39,713 bases of DNA from an uncultured Gemmatimonadota bacterium (GCA_946478895.1 CAMLDY010000013.1:1-39713); one strand, 5' to 3'; counted from the first letter of the stretch, positions 1 to 9,366 are shown. A program made the numbers and translations. The notes: generated from the letters alone by a model not told the origin.

Positions 1-222
1 CCAGATCGTGCTGTAAGCGGCGAGCGTGCCGATCTCCAGAATCCGATTCGCGCCGTGTATCCGAACGAGCAGCTGCAGGAGTTTTCCTTCAGCCGCGGTC
101 ACGCTGATCTGTGGCAATCCCGCCGCAGCAGCAGCGTCCAGCGCTGCGTCGAGCACCGCGTCGGGCTGGACGACGAGCTCGTTGACGTATCGCTCCACAT
201 CTGACCAGATCTGCTCAGCCAT
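1..222 (-). CDS. O-methyltransferase, N-terminal part (cut by window edge)
   Basis: Reading the minus strand from an ATG at 222 gives 74 codons that run off the left edge. The translation begins MAEQIWSDVERYVNELV and reaches a glycine motif, LEIGTLAAYSTIW, close to the SAM-binding motif I (LEIGT.aGYST) of the catechol-O-methyltransferase-like family 3. The preceding helix, with an EGKLLQLLVRI-like stretch, also fits that family. Members are soluble SAM-dependent enzymes that methylate small hydroxylated substrates; the substrate cannot be told here. Only about a third of a normal protein of roughly 220 residues is visible, so catalytic residues downstream are not seen. The gene starts 42 bp after the end of the methyltransferase gene at 265 and may be co-transcribed with it. 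Confidence 0.8.
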   Translation of the reverse strand, partial: MAEQIWSDVERYVNELVVQPDAVLDAALDAAAAAGLPQISVTAAEGKLLQLLVRIHGANRILEIGTLAAYSTIW

Positions 223-264
223 CGGTGAACGAAGCCTCGCGACTTCTGAGTGAGGCGGCCGCTG

Positions 265-714
265 CTAGATCCAACGATGTACTCTGCGCCGATATTCGTC
301 GTATGCGGAGCCGAAGACTTCTGTCAGCTTCTGTTCCTCGAGTGGAATCACCACCCGATTGAGGTAGAAGAGCACCAGCGGCAAAAAGAGCAGTGGCCAG
401 ATCTGGGTCAGCATTCCCGCCTCGCCGAGGTAGGCCAGCGTCAAGCCAACGTACATCGGGTTTCGCATGTAGCGGTATGGGCCATGAGTGACCAGCGATG
501 ACGATGCCTCTCCAGGCACTCTGGTCGTGTGCGCTTTCCAGAACATGATCCATCCCCATCCCGCGATCACGGCGCCGGCGACAAACAGTACTCCACCCGC
601 GAGCTTCACTACTGTCATCATCTCCAGTGGCGGACGCAGTGGGAACGCCACATCGATCGCTACGCCGCACAGGTAGGCGAGCACAAACACCCACGGGACG
701 GGGACGGCAATCAC
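265..714 (-). CDS. isoprenylcysteine carboxyl methyltransferase (ICMT)-family membrane protein
   Basis: A 149-residue protein with a GTG start at 714. Hydrophobic segments near residues 4-22, 35-58 and 100-120 suggest an integral inner-membrane protein. The C-terminal half carries the family signature: GPYRYMRNPMYVG (about 77-89), then an EE pair (126-127) and a terminal FGSAYDEYRRRVHRW block. This is the SAM-binding pattern of ICMT/phospholipid methyltransferases. Bacterial relatives are widespread and their substrates are mostly unknown, so true isoprenylcysteine methylation is not implied. It lies 18 bp downstream of the TonB-domain gene and upstream of the O-methyltransferase, all on the minus strand, consistent with one transcription unit. 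The family is confident; the function is open. Confidence 0.85.
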   Translation of the reverse strand: MIAVPVPWVFVLAYLCGVAIDVAFPLRPPLEMMTVVKLAGGVLFVAGAVIAGWGWIMFWKAHTTRVPGEASSSLVTHGPYRYMRNPMYVGLTLAYLGEAGMLTQIWPLLFLPLVLFYLNRVVIPLEEQKLTEVFGSAYDEYRRRVHRWI

Positions 715-732
715 CAGATGCGATTCCTGACT

Positions 733-1014
733 TTAATGGGCGGCGAATTGGAACGTTTGCTGAACAGCCTGGCGGACTTTCCTGCTTCCAAGAATTGCCG
801 GCTTGAACTCCATACGTGGTAGTACGTTGAGTATTGCTCGTACGAACCCCTCATGGGAGCCTCTGACTACGCGGACGGATTCCATTTCAGCGTGCCCGAG
901 CGTATCGACTACGAACGCTAGCGTGACGAAGCCGTCCACTCGCTCCCTTTCCAGTGCCGCGGGATAATGCGGTTTGGCGGAATGCACAAAATCGAGAGAT
1001 GCCGCCGTGTCCAC
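733..1014 (-). CDS. orphan TonB C-terminal domain protein
   Basis: A 93-residue protein consisting of little more than a TonB C-terminal domain: a P.YPAAL motif at about 16-21, GFVTLAFVVDTLG in the middle, and MEFKPA followed by RKVRQAVQQTFQF at the end. TonB CTDs normally sit in the periplasm behind an N-terminal membrane anchor and contact outer-membrane receptors. No anchor or signal peptide is visible here. The GTG start at 1014 directly follows the TGA of the kinase-like gene (1017-1015), and both are in the same frame, so no room is left for a conventional N-terminus. It could be a degraded energy transducer, a small partner protein, or the tail of a readthrough product. The domain call is firm; functionality is doubtful. 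Confidence 0.7.
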   Translation of the reverse strand: MDTAASLDFVHSAKPHYPAALERERVDGFVTLAFVVDTLGHAEMESVRVVRGSHEGFVRAILNVLPRMEFKPAILGSRKVRQAVQQTFQFAAH

Positions 1015-1641
1015 TCATCCCAAACCGAAGCGCCGTCTCGCTGCGTCAACGATCAAATCTACCGCGCCTTGAATGCCGAGTCGCTCCGTATTGACGCTGA
1101 GATCGTAATTCTCGTGGGCGCGACGGTCGCGCTCCCAGTGCAGCCGCACCCACTGATCGCGCTGCTTGTTGGTCTCGTCCACCAGTCGGGCGGCTTCCTC
1201 CGCGCTCACTCCTTCGCGCTGCATCGTCCGCGCGATCAGCGCTTTGCGCGAGGCGTAGCAGAAGACGTGGAGGGTGTCCTCACGCGAGGCGAGCATCTCC
1301 TGGGTGCCGCGCCCGACCACCACCAGCGGTCCGCGCGCGATCGCTTCTTCGATCACCCGGTGGGTGACCTCGATCATCTGCTCGTCGGTGGGACGCTTCG
1401 CCGCAGCCATCGGCGTCACCCATTCCTGCGATCCCATCGCCATCGCTGCCGTCAATCGTTCCACCAGCGACGGGACCCGCTCCTCGCGCGCCTGCACTTC
1501 CTCGGCGCTCAGTCCCATGCGCGCCGCAACGGCGTCCACCACGGCATTGTCCAACAGCGACCAGCCCAGTGCTTTGGCGACCTTCTCCGCTACCTCGGAG
1601 CCTCCCGACCCGTAAAGCCGCGAGACGGTGAGTACGGCCAA
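1015..1641 (-). CDS. cytidylate kinase-like family protein
   Basis: A 208-residue protein starting at TTG 1641, 3 bp after the stop of the AAA+ gene, so almost certainly co-translated with it. The N-terminus (VSRLYGSGGSEVAEKVAKALG, shown here only as a motif region at about 6-26) matches the P-loop-like start of the cytidylate_kin2 family, where a GSGG turn replaces a classical GxxxxGK[ST] loop. A central VVVGRGTQEML and a C-terminal YDLSVNTERLG (about 179-189) are also characteristic. Family members are predicted nucleotide or small-molecule kinases, often of unknown substrate, and are not the housekeeping Cmk. The protein is cytoplasmic. The pairing with a chelatase-type ATPase suggests a shared role, but nothing in the sequence defines it. 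Confidence 0.8.
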   Translation of the reverse strand: MAVLTVSRLYGSGGSEVAEKVAKALGWSLLDNAVVDAVAARMGLSAEEVQAREERVPSLVERLTAAMAMGSQEWVTPMAAAKRPTDEQMIEVTHRVIEEAIARGPLVVVGRGTQEMLASREDTLHVFCYASRKALIARTMQREGVSAEEAARLVDETNKQRDQWVRLHWERDRRAHENYDLSVNTERLGIQGAVDLIVDAARRRFGLG

Positions 1642-1644
1642 TTT

Positions 1645-3093
<1,449 letters not shown>

Positions 3094-3171
3094 CTGATTC
3101 TCCGAGGGAAAATGCCGACTTTGAGAGGTAATCTATGGCGTGGGCGAGAGAGCAGATAGAAGCCGTCGCCC

Positions 3172-3199
3172 TTGACACACGTTCCGGATGAGATAAATT
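3172..3199 (+). promoter_or_regulatory. sigma-70-type promoter of the mini-lipoprotein gene
   Basis: A perfect -35 hexamer TTGACA (3172-3177) is followed after 16 bp by TAAATT (3194-3199), matching 4 of 6 of the -10 consensus. Transcription would start near 3206 and give a leader of about 75 nt before the ATG at 3282. This is the clearest -35 box in the window. Confidence 0.65.
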
Positions 3200-3281
3200 T
3201 TCGCCCGCGCCAAAAACCGGCACTGCGACCGCGTGCACGGCCGGCGAATTTATCCACGTTTGCCTCTCAAGGAGATCGTAA

Positions 3282-3458
3282 ATGAAGCGCCTGGCCCTTG
3301 TCGCCGCCGTCCTCGCACTAGCCGCATGCACCTCCAAGAAAGACGAAGCCGCGACCGCCGACACCTCCGCTCCGGCAATGGCTCCGGCCCCGGCAGCGAT
3401 GGATACGACGATGAACATGCCCGCTGCGAGCACCACCGCCTCGTCGACGACGAAATAA
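3282..3458 (+). CDS. small lipoprotein, 58 residues
   Basis: ATG at 3282 is preceded by a strong ribosome site, AAGGAG (3269-3274), and the frame runs to TAA at 3456. The peptide starts MKRLALVAAVLALAACTSKK: a basic n-region, a short hydrophobic core and a LAAC lipobox with Cys at residue 16, so it should be lipidated and cleaved by the LspA encoded in this window. The mature part is about 43 residues, rich in Ala, Pro, Thr, Ser and Met (two MDTTMNM-like clusters) and probably disordered. It resembles very small lipoproteins common in some diderms, whose roles are unknown. It stands alone: a good promoter upstream, a strong terminator 19 bp after the stop, and opposite-strand genes on both sides. 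Confidence 0.8.
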   Translation: MKRLALVAAVLALAACTSKKDEAATADTSAPAMAPAPAAMDTTMNMPAASTTASSTTK

Positions 3459-3476
3459 CTCGGGTTTCTCGCTGAC

Positions 3477-3508
3477 AAAAGGGCGCCACTACACAGTGGC
3501 GCCCTTTT
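3477..3508. terminator. bidirectional intrinsic terminator
   Basis: A perfect 14-bp inverted repeat (AAAAGGGCGCCACT at 3477-3490 and its complement at 3495-3508) encloses a 4-nt ACAC loop. The stem edges supply A/T runs in both directions, so it can stop both the mini-lipoprotein transcript (plus) and the glc-ygfZ transcript (minus). The ygfZ stop codon (3491-3489) lies inside the hairpin, so the last ygfZ codons form one arm. Confidence 0.9.
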
Positions 3509-4487
3509 CGTTTTGTTCGATCTGCACGCTGCATTCACCACCGTCCCACTTCGCCTGCAGCGTCGTCCCCGGCAGGACTTCGCGCCGCACCATCCCCAGC
3601 GCCACTCCTCCGTAGCGCGGCGACAGCGCCGAGCTCCGCACGTCGCCAATCACCTTTCCGGTTTCGTCGATCAGCTCGGCGCCCCGCGGAGGCGCTGGCC
3701 GCGTCACGAATCGCAAACGGCGCAAAAAACGATTTACGTGACCGCGGAAATGGACTCGCGCCACGGTCTCCTGGCCGATGTAGCAGCCCTTCGTGTACGA
3801 GATCGCGCCGAGCTCGTCGAAGTTTGCCTCCTGCGGCAGCGTCGAATCATCCATGTCGACACCCCACATCGGCCTGCCGCTTTCGACTCGCGCGATCTCC
3901 CAGGTATCCGCGGCGCCCTCCGGGACTCCAACAGCGCGAAGCTTCGATTCCAGATCCGGCGCATCTGCGATCGGCACAAAGATCTCGTACCCCTCGATGT
4001 CGATTTCCGGAACCCGCGCGATGATGACGCTGCCGCTGCCAAACGGCCTGGTGATGTGCGAGTACGGATCGAGTGCGGCAAGATCCTTTTCGTCGACTAC
4101 GATGGCCCGTGAGATCGCCGACCGCGCGGTGCGGCCAAAAACGCCGATGTCCGCCAGCTCGGAGCTCACGTCATGGTACGGCGCCAGTCTCGGATTGACG
4201 TACTTGCGCACCGCATCCTTCCAACCGGGGCCAGCGGCTGCGGCGGTATCGATCAGGAGCGCGTCGTCGAGCGCAAAGATGCGAAGATCGGCGACGATCT
4301 TCCCCTTCGGCGTCAGCGCGGCGGCGTATTGCCCTTCGCCCGGGGTCAGCGCTGACACGTCGTTCGTCACCATGCCGGTGACGAGCTCGGCGGCCCTGGG
4401 GCCGGAAATGCGCATACGCATCCGGTCGCTCCGATCGAAAAAGAGAGCACCGTTGTGCAACGCGGAGTACTCGTTCATTTCCGACAT
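3489..4487 (-). CDS. ygfZ: YgfZ/GcvT-domain folate-binding protein
   Basis: A protein of about 332 residues from ATG 4487 (an in-frame TTG at 4496 is also possible). The diagnostic YgfZ motif K-G-C-Y-I-G-Q-E is at about 233-240, and the N-terminal half has the GcvT-like fold pattern (TGMVTNDV, ALTPKGKIVADL). YgfZ is a cytoplasmic tetrahydrofolate-binding protein that supports assembly or repair of particular Fe-S enzymes; the Cys of the motif is needed for this. It is distinguished from the glycine-cleavage T protein by the KGCYxGQE signature. It lies 33 bp downstream of glcF, whose product carries two [4Fe-4S] clusters, which makes a functional link plausible. The gene ends inside the shared terminator hairpin. 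Confidence 0.9.
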   Translation of the reverse strand: MSEMNEYSALHNGALFFDRSDRMRMRISGPRAAELVTGMVTNDVSALTPGEGQYAAALTPKGKIVADLRIFALDDALLIDTAAAAGPGWKDAVRKYVNPRLAPYHDVSSELADIGVFGRTARSAISRAIVVDEKDLAALDPYSHITRPFGSGSVIIARVPEIDIEGYEIFVPIADAPDLESKLRAVGVPEGAADTWEIARVESGRPMWGVDMDDSTLPQEANFDELGAISYTKGCYIGQETVARVHFRGHVNRFLRRLRFVTRPAPPRGAELIDETGKVIGDVRSSALSPRYGGVALGMVRREVLPGTTLQAKWDGGECSVQIEQNEKGATV

Positions 4488-4520
4488 TAACTGCAATTAA
4501 GTCGGTGGTTTCGGCGCGCG

Positions 4521-5837
4521 CTACTGGCCGAAAGCGGCGTAAGATGCGTCGAGCAAATCGACTGGATGAATCGAGCGCGCCGGGATTTCGGAGCGAATGA
4601 GGCCCGCGCCGATCTGCATGAGGCAGCCCGGGTTTCCGGTGGCAACCCACGCTGCCCTGGTCGCACGGATGTTGGCGAGCTTGGGATCGAGCACCGCGTC
4701 GGATGTCTCGGGCTCGATCAGATTGTAAATGCCGGCACTCCCGCAGCACTGATCCGAATCGTGCAGCGGAACGAGCTCGAGGCCGGGAATCGCGGCGAGT
4801 ACCGAGAGCGGCTGCTCGACGATTCGCTGAGCGTGCTGCAGGTGACAGGGCGCGTCGTAGGTCACCCGGATTGGCAACGGACCGCCTTCGCGCGGCCCTG
4901 CCGCCGCCAGGAGCTCGCTCACATCGCGAACTCTCCTGCTGACGTTCTCCGCGCGATCGCGCCACACTGGATCGTCTTTCAGCAAGTGCCCGTACTCCTT
5001 CATGATCGCGCCGCAACCCGCTGCGTTCGCGACGACGTAAGTTGCTCCGGACCGCTCGAACGCGGCGATGTTGGCTCGAGCGAGCCCGCGCGCCGCCTCG
5101 AGATGACCCGCGTGGGCATGCAGAGCTCCGCAGCACTTCTGACCGGGCGCCGCCACAATCGCGTAGTCGTTCACCCTTAGTACTCGCGCCGTCGCGCGAT
5201 TCGTCGCGCTGAACAATCCATCCATCACGCAGCCCCGTAGCAGAGCGACCGAACCGCGCTGCCCGGTTGTCACCGGCTCGTACCGGGCTCGCTCGATCGA
5301 GCGACCCGTCGAAGCCAGCATTGCCATCGCGAAGCCGAGTCGGCCCCTGATCCCGGAGAGCAGGGTTGGAATCGGGGTCGCCGCGAGCAATCGCGAAAAG
5401 AACATCGCCGGCCGCAGCAGCCATTCCCGCTCGAACACGAACAGGATCATTCGCGCGATGAATGGAGTGGGTCTGCTCTCCTTGAGCGTCGCGCGCGTTG
5501 CTTCCAGCAGCTGCCCGTACGGCACACCGCTCGGGCACACCGGCTCGCACGCTCTGCATCCCAGACATTGGTCGATGTGCTGTTGCACGCTCGGATCGCC
5601 CGGCGCAACGGTTCCCTCGAGCAAAGAGCGCATCAGGAAAATCCGCCCGCGCGGACTGTCGTTCTCGTCTTCCAGATTCAGGTACGTCGGGCACGCCTGC
5701 AGACAAAACCCGCAGTGGACGCAGGCGTTGATTCCAGGCAGGGCGTCGGCGAGCGGCGTGCCCGGCAGCGCGCAATTCGGCATCGAATCCGGCGGCAGCG
5801 GATCGGCGGCGGGTGGGTTGGTTGGCAGCGTGGTCAC
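4521..5837 (-). CDS. glcF: glycolate oxidase iron-sulfur subunit GlcF
   Basis: A 438-residue protein from GTG 5837, chosen because this GTG overlaps the TGA of glcE in a GTGA arrangement; a longer frame to 5945 would extend over 100 bp into glcE. Two ferredoxin-type motifs, CVHCGFCLQACP (Cys 39, 42, 45, 49) and CLGCRACEPVCP (Cys 91, 94, 97, 101), ligate two [4Fe-4S] clusters. The C-terminal half has two CCG-type domains (GQKCCGALHAH, APCHLQHAQ, SDQCCGSAG) typical of GlcF/LutA/GlpC proteins. GlcF passes electrons from the GlcD/GlcE flavoproteins to the membrane quinone pool during oxidation of glycolate (or D-lactate) to glyoxylate. It is encoded directly after glcD and glcE and before ygfZ. 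Confidence 0.93.
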   Translation of the reverse strand: MTTLPTNPPAADPLPPDSMPNCALPGTPLADALPGINACVHCGFCLQACPTYLNLEDENDSPRGRIFLMRSLLEGTVAPGDPSVQQHIDQCLGCRACEPVCPSGVPYGQLLEATRATLKESRPTPFIARMILFVFEREWLLRPAMFFSRLLAATPIPTLLSGIRGRLGFAMAMLASTGRSIERARYEPVTTGQRGSVALLRGCVMDGLFSATNRATARVLRVNDYAIVAAPGQKCCGALHAHAGHLEAARGLARANIAAFERSGATYVVANAAGCGAIMKEYGHLLKDDPVWRDRAENVSRRVRDVSELLAAAGPREGGPLPIRVTYDAPCHLQHAQRIVEQPLSVLAAIPGLELVPLHDSDQCCGSAGIYNLIEPETSDAVLDPKLANIRATRAAWVATGNPGCLMQIGAGLIRSEIPARSIHPVDLLDASYAAFGQ

Positions 5838-6964
5838 GACAGGTCGCCGAGTATTCCAGGGTTCAGAATGTTGTGCGGGTCGTACGCTCTCTTGATACCC
5901 TGGGAGAGCGCGTCGGATACCGCACTCGGGGCAACATCCTTCCATATATCGGGATGCAGCTTCTCGAAGATCGTTTCCGCTGAACCCGAAACATCAACCG
6001 GCCCGGCGTTGAAGGCGTTGCCGTCCCCGTCGCCGGTCTCGCCGACGGCCAGTCTCAGCACGCCGCGGCGTGGGTCGATGCACATCCGCGTTTCAGGGAC
6101 GTCGTCCGCGAGAATTCTGGCTGAAACTCCCAGAAACCGGCGGGGCAGGGTGGAGATTCGCACAACCGTCGTGGCTTTGCCGTCGAAGTCGCGCAGTCGT
6201 TGCCAGACAGCGCTATCCACCTCCCGCGGCGAAGTGATTTGGGTGAGTGCTGCCGCCTGTGCCCGCACCATTGCCTCGTTGCCACCGAAACGAATCAAAG
6301 CCATTGGTTCGCCGCCCTCTCCCACGGCCGTGGCTGCGCGGCGGTTGAGCAGCACCAAAGCAAACGGCGAGAGCGGAGAAATCACTATCGCCCGGAGAAG
6401 GGAAGTCGTTTCTTTCTCGCCGCCTCCCAACGCTATCCCGAAGGTCCGATCCGCCTTCGGCAACGCGTAGAGACGCAGCGTCACCTCGGTAATCACGCCC
6501 AGGCTTCCCCACGAGCCGGTGATCAATCGCGACAGATCGAACCCCGCCACGTTCTTCACGACTTTCCCCCCGCCACGCACTACTTCCCCGCGACCGGTCA
6601 CGAACTCGACGCCGAGTACCAGATCGCGCGCCAGTCCAAAGCTCGAAGACAGCGGTCCCGCCGATGCTGTAGCGAGCGTGGCGCCAATACTTCCGTCCGG
6701 TGAGCCATAAGGATCGAGCGGCAGCCACTGATCTCGCTCCCGCGTGACTGCTTCGATCTCGGACAGCGGGGTGCCGGCGCGAACCGTCAGAGTGAGATCG
6801 CCAGGCACATAGCTGACAACACCACTGTCGTCTCGCATGGACAATGTCTTGTCGGCGCGTACTGGCCTGCCCGCGTCGAGCCACGTCGACCGACCAACAA
6901 TGCGAATTGGAGTCTGACTCCCTGCCGCATCTCTGATCGCCGAGACGACTGCGTCGGTACTCAC
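5834..6964 (-). CDS. glcE: glycolate oxidase FAD-binding subunit GlcE
   Basis: A 376-residue protein from GTG 6964, which overlaps the glcD TGA as GTGA; the frame is open 30 codons further but that part lies inside glcD. It has the N-terminal half of an FAD-linked oxidase fold: a P-loop region near RIVGRSTW, GSIGATLATASAGP, and KVVKNVAGFDLSRLITGSWG, which is typical of GlcE. The C-terminus ends KRAYDPHNILNPG, the common tail of FAD-oxidase C domains. GlcE is a shortened paralogue of GlcD and is required for glycolate oxidase activity together with GlcD and GlcF. Cytoplasmic, probably membrane-associated through the complex. Stop and start overlaps on both sides imply coupled translation and fixed stoichiometry. 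Confidence 0.92.
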   Translation of the reverse strand: MSTDAVVSAIRDAAGSQTPIRIVGRSTWLDAGRPVRADKTLSMRDDSGVVSYVPGDLTLTVRAGTPLSEIEAVTRERDQWLPLDPYGSPDGSIGATLATASAGPLSSSFGLARDLVLGVEFVTGRGEVVRGGGKVVKNVAGFDLSRLITGSWGSLGVITEVTLRLYALPKADRTFGIALGGGEKETTSLLRAIVISPLSPFALVLLNRRAATAVGEGGEPMALIRFGGNEAMVRAQAAALTQITSPREVDSAVWQRLRDFDGKATTVVRISTLPRRFLGVSARILADDVPETRMCIDPRRGVLRLAVGETGDGDGNAFNAGPVDVSGSAETIFEKLHPDIWKDVAPSAVSDALSQGIKRAYDPHNILNPGILGDLS

Positions 6965-8472
6965 CCGGCTGATGGGCGCGCCGGCTCTGCCTCGAGAGGC
7001 TGCGGCGTCGAAAGATCGAACCGTCCGGCCGGAATCGCCTGCCATTCCTTGCACGCGTGGATCGGCACAACCTTTCCCGGATTCGAGCGCCGGTCCGGAT
7101 CAAACACTCCACGGAGCTCACACATCGCGTTGAGCGAGCTGTCGGAAAAAATCGACTCCATGTAACCCATCTTGTCGAGCCCTACGCCGTGCTCGCCGGT
7201 GATGCTCCCGCCGGCAGCAATGCAGGCGCGCATGATCTCGGTCATCGCCCTGTGAACGCGCTCGCTCTCGGCGGGATCGTCGGCGCTGTACGCGATGTTC
7301 GGGTGCAGATTGCCATCCCCGGCGTGAAACACGTTGCAGACGAGGACGCCGTACTTCTCACTGATGCTGTGAATCGTCGCCAGAATCTCCGGCAGCTTGG
7401 TGCGCGGAATGACTGCATCCTGAACGATCAGATGCGGAGCGAGGCGTCCCATCGCGCCGAAAGCTTTCTTGCGCCCTTGCCACAGCTTCGTCCGCTCGGC
7501 ATCATCGCGGGCCACGCGCACGTTGCGGGCGGCGCCCTCGAGACAGATCCGACGCACCGCCTCGAGGTCGGCGCTGACGCCCGCCTCCAGACCATCGAGC
7601 TCGATGAGTAGAATCGCTTCGGCGTCGCGCGGATAACCGGCGGCGTAGATCGAATCCTCGACGACGCGGATCGTCGGGCCATCCATGAACTCGAGTGCTG
7701 CCGGAACGATCCCCGATGCGATTATCGCCGACGTCACGTGTGCCGCGGCATCCACCGACATGAAATCGGCGAGGATCGTGCGCACAGTTTGCGGCTTGGG
7801 CGTGAGCTTCACCGTAATGTCGAGAGCGAGTCCGAAGCAGCCCTCCGATCCGATGAAAGCGCCGCGGAGATCGTAGCCGTCACGCTCGCCCGTCTTGCTG
7901 CCCAGCTCGACGACCTCGCCGCTCGACAGCACGGCTGTGAGAGCGACGACGTGATTCGACGTGACACCGTATTTCAGGCAGTGCGGTCCGCCCGCATTTT
8001 CGGCGACGTTGCCACCGATGGTGCACGCCGATTCGCTCGAGGGATCGGGCGCGTACAGCAGCCCCAGCGGCGCGACGTGGCGGTTGAGTTTGAGATTCAC
8101 AACGCCAGGCTCGACTGTCGCGCGGCGGTTCTCGACGTCGAGCGCGAGAATCTTCTTCAGCCGGTGCATTCCAACCACGACGATGTCGTCGGCGAGCGCG
8201 CCGCCCGACAGTCCGGTTCCCGCACCGCGTGGCACGAAAGCCAGACCCTCCGCCGCCAGTGCGCGCACCACCGCGATGGCTTCATCTCGCGACCCGGGGA
8301 AAACGGCGAGCTTCGGCTGTCTGCGGTAGCCGGGCAAGCCGTCGGAATTGTAGACGAGCAGCTCACTCTGGCGGACGAGCACGTGCCTGGCACCGACGAT
8401 GTCGGAGAGGCGTTCGACGACTGCGGGCTGGTCGGATGAAACGGAAGCCGCTCGATGCGCGGACTCGGTCAT
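6961..8472 (-). CDS. glcD: glycolate oxidase catalytic subunit GlcD
   Basis: A 503-residue FAD-linked oxidase from ATG 8472. The FAD-binding PCMH domain shows PRGAGTGLSGG (81-91), TIGGNVAENAGGPHCLKYG (151-169) and GSEGCFGL (208-215). The C-terminal domain has HAGDGNLHP (383-391) and GEHGVG (426-431), whose histidines belong to the conserved site seen in GlcD and D-lactate dehydrogenases. It oxidises glycolate to glyoxylate in the photorespiratory or glycolate salvage route; D-lactate is an alternative substrate that cannot be excluded from sequence, but the full D-E-F gene set favours glycolate oxidase. The residues after about 485 form a non-conserved Pro/Glu-rich tail. The gene begins 9 bp after the stop of the lipid-kinase-like gene. 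Confidence 0.93.
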   Translation of the reverse strand: MTESAHRAASVSSDQPAVVERLSDIVGARHVLVRQSELLVYNSDGLPGYRRQPKLAVFPGSRDEAIAVVRALAAEGLAFVPRGAGTGLSGGALADDIVVVGMHRLKKILALDVENRRATVEPGVVNLKLNRHVAPLGLLYAPDPSSESACTIGGNVAENAGGPHCLKYGVTSNHVVALTAVLSSGEVVELGSKTGERDGYDLRGAFIGSEGCFGLALDITVKLTPKPQTVRTILADFMSVDAAAHVTSAIIASGIVPAALEFMDGPTIRVVEDSIYAAGYPRDAEAILLIELDGLEAGVSADLEAVRRICLEGAARNVRVARDDAERTKLWQGRKKAFGAMGRLAPHLIVQDAVIPRTKLPEILATIHSISEKYGVLVCNVFHAGDGNLHPNIAYSADDPAESERVHRAMTEIMRACIAAGGSITGEHGVGLDKMGYMESIFSDSSLNAMCELRGVFDPDRRSNPGKVVPIHACKEWQAIPAGRFDLSTPQPLEAEPARPSAG

Positions 8473-8481
8473 CCGTTGAAT

Positions 8482-9366
8482 TTAGCTTTCGGCTTCTTCC
8501 GGTGGGGCGACGACGAGCGAGATGGCGTCGCGCGCAATCCGGTAGTCGAGCGGTGTCTGCAGGCGCTTGAGCTCGCCATCGAGACCGACGGTCGTCCGGG
8601 ATCTGTTGAGATCGATCCGGCAGCTATCGACGATGATCTCCTCGAACTCTGGAAGTTTCTGGGCTTCTTTCGTTCCGCGCGCGAGTCCGGCGAGCGCGAC
8701 GACGAACAGCCGGGCCTTCCTGCGCCCGCGGACGATCATCAGGTGCAGTCCACGCTTTCCGTTTTTTACTCTGCTGCCGAGGGTGGGGACCTTGAGCTCG
8801 CGCTCGCCGACGCCGATGAAAACCATCGAGCAGCGAAAGGTCTTCTTTTGTCCATCGATCTCAACGCTGACCGTAAAGGTGCGCAGCTGGCCGAGGGTCC
8901 GAATGAAGGCGAAGAAGCTGGCGATGGTGTAGCCGAACCGCTTCTCGAGACGCTCGCGGTCACGGACGAAGGTGACGTACGCCCCGATCGAGCTGGTGTT
9001 GAGAAAGACGCGGTCGTTGACGTAGCCGATGTCCGCGCCAACAACCTGGCCGGCGGCGGCGACCTCGGCGGCCTTTCCAAGGTCGGTCGGGATGTTGTGA
9101 TCGCGGGCGAAGTGGTTGAGGGTGCCGCCGGGCAGGATCGCGAGCTCGACATCGGTCCTGGCAACCAGCGAGGCGGCAGTCGCGATAGTCCCGTCGCCAC
9201 CGGCGACGAGGATGCGTTTGGTGTTACCCTCGATTGCCTGACTCAGGCGCCGCTCCATGTCTGCGGGCTGAACGACGTTGAGCTCGAAGCCCGCCGCCAG
9301 GATCGCCTCGCGCGCCTTTTCGGCGTTGCCACAGGAGGCGTTAAGAAAGGCTTGGAGGGTGGGCAA
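8482..9366 (-). CDS. diacylglycerol/lipid kinase catalytic-domain protein (YegS/LCB5 type)
   Basis: A 294-residue protein. It has the DAGK catalytic motif AGGDGTIATAAS (about 55-66), LPGGTLNHFARD (78-89) and a C-terminal GLDGEL, the DGE element of the family. An N-terminal FLNASCG replaces the usual NP.SG. Members phosphorylate diacylglycerol, sphingoid bases or related lipids with ATP at the cytoplasmic face of the membrane. The only start before the conserved N-terminus is TTG 9366. No ribosome site is recognisable, because the upstream bases are the C-rich arm of a repeat. It is the first gene of the run that continues into glcDEF-ygfZ, though a functional link to glycolate oxidation is not obvious. 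Confidence 0.87.
   Translation of the reverse strand: MPTLQAFLNASCGNAEKAREAILAAGFELNVVQPADMERRLSQAIEGNTKRILVAGGDGTIATAASLVARTDVELAILPGGTLNHFARDHNIPTDLGKAAEVAAAGQVVGADIGYVNDRVFLNTSSIGAYVTFVRDRERLEKRFGYTIASFFAFIRTLGQLRTFTVSVEIDGQKKTFRCSMVFIGVGERELKVPTLGSRVKNGKRGLHLMIVRGRRKARLFVVALAGLARGTKEAQKLPEFEEIIVDSCRIDLNRSRTTVGLDGELKRLQTPLDYRIARDAISLVVAPPEEAES

Noticed and set aside
4171..5775. A 534-codon open frame on the minus strand in another frame
   Set aside because: It overlaps glcF and ygfZ, whose motifs are clear; the translation is Arg-rich and without domains.
5838..5945. Longer glcF start with Cys-rich residues
   Set aside because: It would overlap glcE by more than 100 bp; the GTGA junction at 5837 gives the usual start, as also at the glcD-glcE border.
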